Positions 44,328 to 54,546 of a DNA stretch of 64,000 nt are shown here, one piece after another. The notes beneath the pieces were generated by a model. That model was not told the DNA's origin. It did not search any database and saw only the letters and a list, made by a program, of their open reading frames with translations. The DNA lies in contig OX465281.1 of assembly GCA_949987705.1 (NCBI GenBank), positions 143,950,876 to 144,014,875 of the forward strand, written 5' to 3'. The position numbers were made by a program, and so were the translations under genes. This DNA comes from Thereva unica (lineage: Eukaryota > Arthropoda > Insecta > Diptera > Therevidae). Within the stretch, counting starts at the first letter, position 1. Each line of letters opens with the position of its first letter.

Positions 44328-45813
44328 CGAGTGTGCGTAGGACCACACTTTAGAGGTGTTAACTTCTATGGGTAGTCTAAATTTCCAAATCCATCTTAAT
44401 GCAGGGCGATAAGGATTAATATATTTTATTTATGAATATTCTGTGAAAGTTTATTTAATTGTTACTTATATGCACTCACTCCAAAATGTGTTGCAATGTT
44501 TTGGAATTTAAACTATTTGTCTTTAACTTATCACACAAAGATCGGACGATGGATGACTGGGATAATGTAGTTTTTAGTAAAAATAGTAGATAATATATAG
44601 TAATAAATACATAGTACATAGTTCATAGGAAATATGTAGTACATAGTACACAGTACTTATCGTCGGGTTGATGCAATAGTCACGAAACAGAAATTTTTGC
44701 TATTTTAAACATTGTGCAAATATGCAAAAAAGTCATATTATATTCAGCCAAAGTCACGGATCTAAATTTTTATGGGAATCCACTGGATTCATTTTGAATT
44801 TTTTCAGAACATAGTAGGTACATAATATGCAGTACATTGTATATAGTACGTAATAGATAATATATAATACATAGAAAATAATATAACATACCAGTAGGGA
44901 ATGGAAGTACTGGAAAAACTACTTCTACAGAAGCAGTTCAGTACTTCCACCCAGTACAAAAAAAGGAATTACATTAACACGGCGATGGCCTAGGGTGGGA
45001 AGTACTTCTTTTTTCCCTTCCATAGTATGTGTTTTGGAAGTACTTATACTACATTTAATATTAAACTCATAATACAAAGTTATTATACTGTAAATTTTTG
45101 TAATGTAATTTAGTTGGGGTAGGCGTGAAGGGGTGGGGTAGCTTGAAGTAAAATTAAGCGATTTATATTTATATCATAAACATAATTTCAAATATATGTT
45201 TATACATTAAAGATAAAAAACTTAATGGCTGAGATTACTGAGATGATTAACAAAGAAAACGACTAGCTATGAAGTTTATCAACACGCTTTTTGCGGGAAA
45301 TCAAACGCTTGGTCACCAAACCCATTCTCTTCTGCATTACTTATAAGCCATTAGCAACAGACAGCAGCGATGGTGACACGCGCACTTTGCTGCGCACCCG
45401 TTTCTGGCTACTTGTGCCTATGAAGCTGTTAGAGCATGGAAACTTTTGGTTGAGCTCCAATTACAAACAGCAGCGTATAATTCTATGTGTGCGAGGCAAA
45501 ATAGCCCGCGCTTGATGGGAGGGATTGGGTTTGAATGTTGCAATGCAGAAGCTGCTCTCAGCATTCGTTTCATATTCTCGCAATGCAGACGCCGCTTTCA
45601 AAATTCATGTCATATTCTCAACCAAAAGTTTCCATGCTCTAGAAAGCTGCATAGGCACAAGTAGCCAGAAACGGGTGTGCAACAAAGTGCGCGTGTCACC
45701 ATCATTGCAGCAAGTGTCCAGAAACGGGTGTGCAACAAAGTGCGCGTGTCGCGAATTCTTTGTTTTACCCCCAGCGAAAAAGTGTCAAACACGCCTAAAG
45801 AAGTTAACACTTC
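44328..45813 (+). mobile_element. Unnamed A-run-inserting element, copy 1
   Basis: Begins CGAGTGTGCGTAGGACCACA after an A-run (44321-44327) and ends AAGTTAACACTTC before AAAAA. Its first ~500 bases match 61500-61020 (reverse strand) and its last ~500 match the region near 59803-60140. GAAGTGTTAACTTCT lies at the right end as an inverse and about 30 bases inside the left end. Copy 1 carries extra sequence at about 44830-45110 absent from copy 2, plus ACATAGTAC-type simple repeats (44600-44660). A decayed version of the small ORF of copy 2 is at about 45225-45360 (FLREIKRLVTKPILFCITYK). The superfamily is unknown. Confidence 0.75.
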
Positions 45814-46159
45814 AAAAAGTGTTCATATAAAAATGGTTAGTCGTTCGTACACTCAAAAGATTCGTAAATCGGAAATAATTGTGGTAGCACCTGTTCTCAT
45901 CATACAACTAAAATTATTCGAACTGAATAATAAAAGGTTTTTTAAAATTGACCAATGCGATATTAAAGCTGTCACTTCTACAAAATTGCATACAAGAGGT
46001 TCAAATTATGAACTGATTAGTGTTATATTCCATACAGAAACAAAGTCATTACATCAGCATGTTGAGACAAAAATCGAGCTGGTTATGGATCAATGATTCC
46101 ATAGTGCAGGAAAAATCTTGGCCGAGAAACGCGAAAGGATCTTATGTTTATTTTTTAAA
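45814..46159 (+). other. Flank with an unassigned 139-codon frame
   Basis: The frame 45677-46096 crosses the element boundary, so its start is not credible. The part from MVSRSYTQKIRKSEIIVVAP onward lies outside the element and shows no domain I recognise. GTGTTCATATAAAAATGGTTAG at the boundary matches the satellite-flank block near 41000. Confidence 0.35.
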
Positions 46160-46648
46160 AAAATTTAAAAAAAAAAAAAAAACCGACTTCAAAACTACAT
46201 ATACCTATGCATGCATATGTACAAACTTAAACTAAAAAGTAAAAAATAATATTTTAATTACCTCAAAGCAAGAGCCTTAAAGGACAGTTAAAAAAATTAT
46301 TGATATTTATATATGTATGTATCTATTTAATATTTTTAAAAAGTTCATTTTGGAGTCGGTGCCAGCCAAAGAACAATTACGTTTATACATACCCTGAAAG
46401 CTTGGGTGCAAAAGAAAACTTACGTTAATACATACCTTTGGCTGGCACCGACTCCAAAATGAACTTTTTAAAAATATTAAATAGATACATACATATATAA
46501 ATATCAATAATTTTTTTAACTGTCCTTTAAGGCTCTTGCTTTGAGGTAATTAAAATATTATTTTTTACTTTTTAGTTTAAGTTTGTACATATGCATGCAT
46601 AGGTATATGTAGTTTTGAAGTCGGTTTTTTTTTTTTTAAAAATTTTTT
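46160..46648. mobile_element. Near-perfect 210-bp-arm palindrome with AACCGACTTC ends
   Basis: Arms 46160-46370 and 46438-46648 are almost perfect inverses, from AAAAAAAACCGACTTCAAAA at the tips to GGAGTCGGTGCCAGCCAAAG at the loop. The loop is about 67 bases. The tip sequence AACCGACTTC is also the right terminus of the adjoining repeat (46952), so the palindrome belongs to that family. No ORF of its own. Confidence 0.85.
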
Positions 46649-46952
46649 ATTTTTTACTTTTTAGTTTAAGTTTTTTTACAAAATTGTATTCTACTCGTCA
46701 TACCCTTTCATTTGATATCCATGAAGGGGGTCGGGAAACAAAATTGCAAAATTCGGCCGCCATCTTGGAACCGACCGCCATTTTTTTACAAAATTTATAT
46801 GGGACCACCTCTGAGGTATAACGTACCAAACAAAAAAAGAATCATCAAAATCGATTCATAATTGGCGGAGTAATCGCGTAACATACATAGAAAAAAAAAA
46901 AAAAAACATACATTCGAATTGATAACCTCCTCTTTTTTGAAGTCGGTTAATA
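46649..46952 (-). repeat. Dispersed insect-type repeat ending AACCGACTTC
   Basis: On the minus strand it starts AACCGACTTCAAAAAAGAGG and continues through GATTACTCCGCCAATTATGA, a GGAACCGAC/GCCATCTTG block and GATATCAAATGAAAGGGTAT, then GAGTAGAATAC. That last segment is the same as the core of the 41-44 kb satellite subunits. I know this kind of sequence as a widespread interspersed insect repeat but cannot name the family. Confidence 0.65.
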
Positions 46953-47949
46953 AAAGCAATAATATTAATTTGAATTCCTGCATTTTGTTATTATGTACCT
47001 ACTTATAAAATAAGTAAAAAAATATAATGAACAATTGAATACATAATATTTCTTTATACAAAAGATTATTTATTTTTTATTTTATTATGTATTAAAACAA
47101 AAAAGAGTGATATTCTTATAACTTATAACAAAAAAAGTGATATGGATTAGTCAAGATGAATCGTTTATAGCATGAAATAATTAAACACGTGCATTTACGA
47201 TCGAGTTCAAAGGATTTTTTAAACTTAATAAAGTGTTATTAACCGCGAAAAAGTTGGTTCGTTGTATAGCATGAATCTTAGCTGCCCTTCGAAATGTAAC
47301 AAATTTTATTAGAAACACTATAGACTGTGCCACACTAAATTCGTCTAAGTCTATAAGTCTGCCATAACAAAATTTTTTGAGAAGAATAAAACAAAATTGA
47401 AAAATGAAACAAATTTTTGGTTTTTCGAATTTTTCTCGATGTTTTTCTATTGTGACACTATCATTTTTTTACACCATCTTAAAGTAGAGGATTCCACGAA
47501 AAAAAACCCGTATTCAAAATTTTCAAAATCAAAAATTCGTTCGCCAACTTTTTTGATTGAAAATGGGGCCTTTTTTTAAAATTAAGGTCATAAAAACAAA
47601 ACTACACAACCAATCGCTTTGAAAAAAATTGGGCCTTTTCGAAACATGAAAATCTACATTTTCCTCAAATTTCATTAAAATTGGATCATTTTTGTGAAAG
47701 ATAAAAATGATAAACGAAAAACTCGGTTTTTGACGTTTTTCTCCATTTTTTGAGGTTATGTCGAAAAATGGTTTGAACAAAAGCTCTAGATCTTTTAATT
47801 ATCTACAACGTTTACATTTAACGTTTTTCGATAGGAGGTCTACTTTTCTCAGAAATCGCAAAAAATACGTTTAACCCCCTAAAACTCAGACACACATTTT
47901 GGCTCCCCCGCCCCCTTTCCGGTCATCTGCTGCGGTGCTCTCGATTTTT
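46953..47949. other. AT-rich stretch, nothing recognised
   Basis: No gene. 47550-47830 is a run of AAAATC/GGGCC-type sequence that reads like an old dispersed repeat but has no partner in the window. Confidence 0.35.
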
Positions 47950-49374
47950 CCTTGTTTAAGTAGCATTTATCCTAAATTTTCCCACCTTCCATATACTGCT
48001 AAGAATTTTTCTAGTTTTTGGCTTTTCAAAAGCGTATCTGCACTAGTCTATTAGCAGTATGAGTGATAACGTGTTTATTGATCCTAGGAACTTCTTCAAA
48101 TTTGTCAACTGTAACAAAAGAGTTGATAGCTACCCTATTACTATTCAGCACACCAACTGGTCTAGCTCTGAGTCGAATGCGACTCCTGTTTGCGTCATTA
48201 TTTCATCGATCATTCTCACATTCTGACATTCAGTCTAATGACAAAAATTTTTGTCATATAATTCCTAACCGAGAGGCTCATATTTTAGCTCTCTAAATTA
48301 CCAGTGCTGATATCGTGAAACATATCATCGAATTCCCATTCGACTTCACTTCTGGCCCGACGGTATTTCTCCTGCTTCCTTAAGTCCCATGCGGAAGATC
48401 TCCAGTCTTATAACAATTTTTCAAAAATCCCTGGATAAAGGGTACTTCCCTGCTCTTTGGAAGAACTCGTTCATAATTCCTATCCACAAAAGTGGTAGTA
48501 AGAACGAAATATCGCATTATAGATCAGTTGCGAAGTTGTCTATTATACCGAAACTTTTTGAATCAATTATCTACTCTGCAACCGCTCCTATATGCAAGAG
48601 GCTGTTCTCAACAAATACATGGTTTTCTTGTAGCTCGTTCCACTACCACCAATCTTCACTTCTCATGCTGTTGTAGGCTTCGTTTCTGGTTGTCAAAATT
48701 ATTGTGTTTACCCTGATTTTAGTAAGGCGTTCGACAAGTTCTCTCATTCCATTATAATTCTCAAATTAAGAATGTTAGGCTTTCCGCAAGCCCTTCTAGT
48801 ATGGTTCCAGTCTTACTTAGCTGACAAGACCTACCAAGTTATTTTTCGTGTTCCCAACTCAGTAACCTATTGAAGCGCCATCCGGTGTCCCTCAAGGAAG
48901 TCATCTTGGCCTTATTCTCTTTATCTTATCAATTGATGACATTGTTCCCTCACTAAGGCACAGTAGAATATTTATTTACGCTGACGACATCAAATTGTAC
49001 CGTCACAAAAAGACTATTGAGGATTGCAAACTTTTGCAAGTTGACCTTGACACTTTTTACTCTTGGTGTGCTAACAATAGCCTGGTCCTTGATATTAGTA
49101 TATAATACTAGCATAAGACCCGCGTGCCTTGCAACGCCTTAAATAAAAACTGTTTATTATGTGCAATGTTTTCCTTCAAAAAAAAAAAAAAAAGAAAAAA
49201 AAAACAAACAAAAAAGTCAGTTGTTATTATCATTAAAAAGGGTTTATTATATTGCATTTTTTTAATAAATATGGTAAACAAATTGCTGCATATATCACCT
49301 TTGCTCAACAAATCTGCAAGTATTGAAGCAGAGATTGGCATGTTTATGTAGTCAATAGAAGTGACATTTTAGGG

Positions 49375-50566
49375 TTTTTTTTTTTTTTTTTTTTTTTTTT
49401 GTGGCAAGATGAAGCTTAGGAGTCACCCTTTGTACTACTAGTCCGTCATGTCTTACAAGTCATGGTTCAATGTATAGTAGTAAGCTTGATCTGAAGGAAA
49501 AATGAGGTAGGATAGGGTAGGGGTCTGGAGGGTGCATGAGTAGATGTCGATGAACCTTGCGTTTGAACTCTGAGATGTTATATGAGCTCGGAAACACCGA
49601 CTGCGGAAGAGAGTTCCACAATCGAGTTGTTCTATTTATAAACGAACTGCTAAAACGTAATGTGCGTGAAGGGGAGGGCTGAAGGGTGAAGGGGTGAGCC
49701 GAGTTGGCTAGTCTTGTGTTGCGGGAGAAAGATTGCCGTGTAGGCAGGAGGTTTTTGATTTCAGTGGAGCAGTCGCTATGATAATAGCGGTAAAACTTGC
49801 TGAGCGCTGCTACATTCCTACGGTGGCTTAAAGGATCAATGCAAAGGGTGCTATCGCCAATGAGTTTGATGGCGCGGTTTTGCACCTTGTCTAGCCAAGC
49901 CAAGGTGGTTTTAGGAGCGCCCGCCCAGATATACGAGTTGTATTCAAGGCGTGGCCGAATGTAGGACTTGTAGATTGTAGCCAAGGCAGTTGGATGAAGG
50001 AGAAACTTGCATCTCTTAAGGAAGCCGAGGCATTGGTACGCTTGTTTGGTGACTTGGTGTATGTGATTATTCCATCGCAAATCGTTGGATAGAGTCACGC
50101 CGAGGATGTTAAGGTATGGATCAGCTGTTATATTATCCTCGCCCACTGAAATGGAGGGAAGGTTGGTGCAGGTTTTAGTGGAGAATAGACAGTACTTGGT
50201 CTTGGTTTCGTTGAACTCAACACGATTCTTGCGGCCCCAATCACGAATGAGTTTAATGTTCGAGTTAAGAGACTCGGACATGAGTTCACGTTCTAAGAGA
50301 CAAGGTCTGGCACTTGCTTGTCCTGTGTTGTCGGAGGGGTATGAGTAACGCAAAGTACCGTCATCGGCAAAACTATGAAGTGGATTGGAGGGGATTGAGA
50401 GCAGATCATTAATGAATATAAGGAAGAGAGTAGGTGAGAGAATCGCCCCTTGGGGAACGCCGGCCGAAATGGAATGGGGGTTGGATTCGACGCCATCCAA
50501 TACTACCTTGATTGAACGGCCAGAAAGAAAGCTTGACGAACGTTCGTTAAGTTTGTTCGCCTATTT
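49375..50566 (-). mobile_element. 5'-truncated CR1/Jockey-type LINE with open RT frame
   Basis: A T-run at 49375-49400 is the poly(A) end on the minus strand. The frame is open from 50560 (in-frame TAG just upstream) to the stop at 49460, about 367 codons. Motifs: FLSGRSIKVVLDG, SAGVPQGAILSPTLFLIFIN, LHSFADDGTLRYSY, LGVTLSNDLRWNNHI, SYIRPRLEYNSYIWAGA, LDKVQNRAIKLIGD and TTRLWNSLPQSVFPSSYNIS. It is the RT from domain 4 to the C-terminus; endonuclease and N-terminal RT are missing. The active-site box reads FADD. No internal stop suggests a recent insertion. The fragment at 736-1180 is an older relative. The clade is not certain. Confidence 0.85.
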
Positions 50567-50629
50567 ACGTGGGTGCAAGAAATTATGAAGCAATCACAAA
50601 TAAATATAAAACAAAGTGAATTTCGAGTC

Positions 50630-51130
50630 ATTAATTTCTTCGTGATTATAGGGATGCACTGTCAAAGTTTCAGCTCTTCAGCTTCAGAGGTTTGGGTTAA
50701 CCCCATTTCATCTCCTTAGGGGATGAATTTCGAGTAATCGCCTCTTAGTGGATGTCCACGTCATTATAGGGATGCACTGTCCAAATTTCAGCCCTATAGC
50801 TCCTATCGCTTTTTAGCGGATATCCACGTCATTATAGGGATGCACTGTCAAAAATTTCAGCCCTGCAGTTCCAGCGGTTTGGGTAAACTCCATTTCACCC
50901 CCTTAAGGGATGAATTTCGAAAAATCGCTTTATAGTGGATGTCCACGCCATTATAGGGATGCACTGTCAAAATTTCAGCCCTATAGCTTTAGCGGTTTGG
51001 ATAACCCCATTTCACCCCCTTAGGGGATGAATTTCGAAAAATCGCTTCTTAGTGGATGTCCACATAATTATAGGGATGCGCTGTAAAAATTTCATCCCTT
51101 TAGCTCTAGCGGTTTAGGTTGTGCGTTGTC
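50630..51130. repeat. Minisatellite, ~118-bp units
   Basis: TATAGGGATGCACTGT recurs at about 50648, 50765, 50833, 50952 and 51069 (last as GCGCTGT), giving spacings of 117, 68, 119 and 117. Each full unit includes TTTCAGCCCTATAGCT, AGCGGTTTGG, CCCATTTCACCCCCTTA and GGATGAATTTCGAAAAATCG. The 68-base unit has lost its middle. It is internal to the dispersed repeat that ends near 51404. Confidence 0.85.
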
Positions 51131-51680
51131 TGTCAGTCAGTTACTTTTTATACAATAGAAAAAATAGTAAAGAAAGAAAAAATCCCCTTACAACTTATTG
51201 AACCCCATTTCACCCCCTTCAACCCTTTTTTTTCTCCATAAGAAGTAGCCTATGTCCGTCTCCAAGGTATAAACTATGTCTATGCAAATTTCATCAAAAT
51301 CGGTCCAGTGGTTTAGGCGTGAAAGCGTAACATACATACAGACAGACGGACAGACAGACAGACAGAGTTACTTTCGCATTTATAATATTAGTAAGGATAA
51401 TATTCAGCTACACCTTTTCAAATGAGTGTATCCCTCGTCTTAATTTTGTTAAAGATCTCGGGATTAGATTTGATAGTAAGCTGGATTTTTACACTCACAG
51501 CTACTATATCTCTTCGAGAGGAAGTCTGGTCCTGGGTTTTATTAAAAGGTGGTCCAAAGAATTTAACAACTCCTTGATTACTTTCTTAGAAGCGTTTACT
51601 CTATTACTATTAAAATTTGTGAAACTCGAAATCTCAACGTAATTGGCTTCATTGCTTCATAACCTCTTGGAGCCACCTAA

Positions 51681-52669
51681 AAGGACGAACAAACTCAACG
51701 AACTTTCGTTAAATCCTAAAATGTCACGTCTCTTGATGATATACATACCTATGTACGAGTCAATGTATAGACTCAAATTCAGGCTCAAAACCTGCAGATT
51801 AATTAAGCAGATGTGATATACGCAGCAATTTGTTTAAAAGAACTAAAACAATAGAATTTATTATACTTTTTTGTGAGCTGACAACAGCTAACTATTTTGT
51901 GGTTTAGTATTTGCTAAGAGAAGAAATCTGAAGTGTTGTGTAAAAGCTATTGAATAGTATAAAAATTGCCAACTGACTGCTTTGTAAATTTAGCGGGTAT
52001 ACCCTGTATAAATATGAATGCCTGTTGGTTTGTAATGCGACACTAAAGCTCAAAAACTAGCCAGTCGATGGAGCTGAAATTTGTCCGTTTTGTCCAAATC
52101 TCGGCAATTTTTCTTTTCGAAAAATACCACCCTTGATTTTTCTTACCACATGATTTTATTTATTTGTATGAGCTTAAAATCAAAAGGGCGTTATCCCCAC
52201 CCTTATGCTAAACTTACCGTGAAGCGAAACGCGTTTAATTCAATATATCGGAGACTGAGACTACATATGCATTTTACTACAAAAATATATATAATCTTTT
52301 TTATAAATAAGTGATTTGACTGCTTTGTTCAGAAATTTTGTTTGTTCAGTCAATACATATGTTCGGAGTTATAGTGCTTCAAACTTCATATATCACTTTC
52401 TTTGCACTATATTTCTGTACTCTCAAAGCGCCTGAATATCAATCCAATGCGTAGCTATTGTACGTAGATCTCATCGTTTAGTACATCGTTTTTTTGGTTT
52501 TTCTGTAGATGTCTCTGGATGAGAGAGGGTTCCTTCTGCTGTCCAAAAAATCTAAAGGCAGTACTCCTATAGAACTCCCAATAGAGTTGAGTTGGAGTAC
52601 GTGGAAGATCTCCTTTTTAGTTTTCAAATATTTCTGGGAAAATATTGCCTAAGCATAAGCTGCGGTTAG
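51681..52669. other. AT-rich flank of the complete LINE
   Basis: No gene recognised. The last 15 bases (52655-52669, ATAAGCTGCGGTTAG) are the left target-site duplication of the LINE. Codons read here in frame with LINE ORF1 are therefore host flank, not protein. Confidence 0.45.
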
Positions 52670-53040
52670 GGTCGCATGCCAACAGTTACACAGGGGGACT
52701 AACACGCTGCTTTGTGCTCCGTGCCGAAACTGTGCTAAATACTGCTGGAAGCTCGACTACACCCTCCACGTGGGGCGACTGGAAACAGACTCCTGGCATG
52801 GTCATGTCTCTACCAGGAATGCTGGCTAATGGTAGTCGGGCGGAGAGAAGAACACTCTTTAAAAAATCACCCCAGTCTAAGGTGAAACAGGATATGCCGA
52901 GAGACTCGTGGCCAAGGGAGTGCTTGGTCTCTAATATCCGAACTCTGGATACCTGGCGACCTCCAGTTTCAATTAGCCTTCCCATAGTACACGGGCTCGC
53001 TATGGGTGACCTACTTTCCCGAATACTCGTGGGATCATAC

Positions 53041-54546
53041 ATGGATTCAAAAAATAAAAAGTATGAGCTCGATGCAGCTCCGACAGCATCATCCTCGTCA
53101 ATTGTGACGATGGCCTCATCTCAAGTGTCTTTAGGGACACAAGAGATAGCAATTGCCTCAACTAGCGGAGCCATTGGGCACGCTAGCTGTGAATCAATTG
53201 CTTTAACGAGCGGAGCCATTGGGCACGCAAGTTTAAAACCTTCAACCTCGACTGGTGGAGCCATTGGGCACACCGGTTCTACAGACGGGTCGTCAGTCGC
53301 TGATGATGAGTCTTCAGACGCAGAATCCGTCTGCAGCGCAGACTCGGTCAGTGTGTGTTCGGTCATTTCCGGAGCAACCACCATTGGCCGAGACTTAGAT
53401 AAGATAGAGCTTGACAAACCCAGGTTTGTCAAACTCTCCAACCGCCAGAGGAAATGCTTCCAAGAAGCACTGGCAAAAGGCCTCTCCAGGGATACGGCCC
53501 TGGAAAAAGCTTTATCAAAGCCCTCCAAAAAAACTGAGCTGAAGAGAGTTCGCTCAGAGGAGGAAACTCCGGAACGTCCGGAACAGAAGAGGACCAAGAC
53601 GGCCAAGGGGCCCACTCGTCCCACCTTTAGCCAGGTGGTAAGCAGTGTCAAGCTTGGCCTCATCTCGACAGACATGGTCAACTGCCCCCTGACACCTGAA
53701 CAAATGGCACAGTTGCAGGAGGCGATCATTGACGTCGTTATTGAAAAAGCGGGCGGTCAAGTCAAGCCGTCTTTCGAGGGGAGCTTCGCAAGAAGAGGCT
53801 GGCTGCTGCTGGTCTGCTCAAACCCTGATACAGCAGATTGGGTGAGGAGTAACGTCTCCTTCATTAAGAGCAAAAGTGCTCTTGATATCACTCTGGTGGA
53901 AGAGGGTAATTTCCCTCAAACCCACGTCATTCGTGGCTATTTCCCCCAGAGTGGTACCTTAAGCAACGAGAAAGTGCTGGCTACTATCGCTGCACAAAAC
54001 TCGGTTCCCGCTGACAAGTGGAAAGTGGTCCAGAGGCGGGTAAATGAAAACACACTTCACTTGGTCATGGTAGTGGATACCGCTTCCATGACTAAGTTAA
54101 TTAGTCTTAAAGGGAAAATCGCCTATCGGTTTTCTCATACCAGACTAATTCTCAAGGACAAAGATCCTTCGAAGAAGCAGCCACAAGGGCAGGGTTCGTC
54201 TTGTGACACTCAGACCACAGGGTCTGAATTAGCACCCCCAAATGCTTCTGCTGTCACCGAGGACTGCAGTAATGCCGAGGCCATAGGGCCATCTGACGGC
54301 GGAGCTGCTCTCACAACGACTCCAGGTCCATCTGGCGGTGTTCCAAATCCGGCCCCCGCATCTGCAGCATGCGCCAGGGAGCCTGTAGCAGAGCAAACTG
54401 CTGGGCGAACAAAGAACACACCTGCCGAACCTGGAGTCGGAGCACGGGGCAAATCAGCACCCCCCAAGGGCAAAAACGGTAGGACAAAGGGTCCTAGACA
54501 AGCCAAGAAGACCGGGCTTGTCAAACGCTCCTTGGAGAAAAAATGA
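53041..54546 (+). CDS. LINE ORF1, DUF4780-like RNA-binding protein
   Basis: The start is placed at ATG 53041 (MDSKNKKYELDAAPTASSS), 501 codons. The frame stays open upstream to beyond the LINE border, but those codons are 5' untranslated region and target DNA; an ATG at about 53003 is an alternative. Residues about 20-125 are Ser/Ala-rich and contain three GAIGH repeats (from 53163, 53211, 53256). Then come a basic segment (KTELKRVRSEEETPERPEQK), TRPTFSQVVSSVKLGLIS and a folded region with GWLLLVCSNPDTADWVRSNV, THVIRGYFPQSG and ADKWKVVQRRVNENTLHLVM, resembling DUF4780. The C-terminus is Pro/Ala/Lys-rich. No CCHC knuckle is seen. It overlaps ORF2 at ATGA. Confidence 0.85.
   Translation: MDSKNKKYELDAAPTASSSSIVTMASSQVSLGTQEIAIASTSGAIGHASCESIALTSGAIGHASLKPSTSTGGAIGHTGSTDGSSVADDESSDAESVCSADSVSVCSVISGATTIGRDLDKIELDKPRFVKLSNRQRKCFQEALAKGLSRDTALEKALSKPSKKTELKRVRSEEETPERPEQKRTKTAKGPTRPTFSQVVSSVKLGLISTDMVNCPLTPEQMAQLQEAIIDVVIEKAGGQVKPSFEGSFARRGWLLLVCSNPDTADWVRSNVSFIKSKSALDITLVEEGNFPQTHVIRGYFPQSGTLSNEKVLATIAAQNSVPADKWKVVQRRVNENTLHLVMVVDTASMTKLISLKGKIAYRFSHTRLILKDKDPSKKQPQGQGSSCDTQTTGSELAPPNASAVTEDCSNAEAIGPSDGGAALTTTPGPSGGVPNPAPASAACAREPVAEQTAGRTKNTPAEPGVGARGKSAPPKGKNGRTKGPRQAKKTGLVKRSLEKK

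Larger units (their letters stand above)
49096..51404. mobile_element. Composite insertion: dispersed repeat carrying a LINE and a minisatellite
   Basis: It lies between the two halves of the LINE copy. Left border ATATAATACTAGCATAAGACC, right border GCATTTATAATATTAGTAAGG; TAATACTAG and the reversed CTAATATTA are weakly inverted. The right part has AAATCGGTCCAGTGGTTTAG, GACAGACAGACAG and GTTACTTTCGCATTTATAAT, wording typical of an interspersed insect repeat. A minus-strand LINE (49375-50566) and a tandem array (50630-51130) lie inside. Confidence 0.6.
47950..51680 (+). pseudogene. CR1/Jockey-type LINE reverse transcriptase, interrupted copy
   Basis: Same family as 8022-9692. RT blocks: FQKSLDKGYFPALWKNSFII at about 48417, IPIHKSGSKNEISHYRSVAK, FSKAFDKFSHSIIILKL-like near 48720, GVPQGSHLGLILFILSIDD-like near 48880, and a YADD-like IYADDIKLYRH near 48977. 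Frames shift repeatedly. At about 49095 the copy is interrupted and resumes at 51405 with NFVKDLGIRFDSKLDF, ending near 51680. The insertion and a small local deletion replace about 55 bases of the original. Inactive. Confidence 0.82.

Noticed and set aside
44328..44830. Shared ~500-bp block at 44.3 and 61.0-61.5 kb considered as LTRs of the gypsy element
   Set aside because: The block interrupts the integrase frame at 61500 and the gypsy coding sequence resumes at 59802. Its copy at 44 kb has no gypsy sequence, and the purine tract points to an LTR at 58812 instead.
52645..53040. N-terminal 132 codons of the 633-codon LINE ORF1 frame
   Set aside because: They start at a TTG in target DNA and cross the 15-bp target-site duplication, so they are not element protein.
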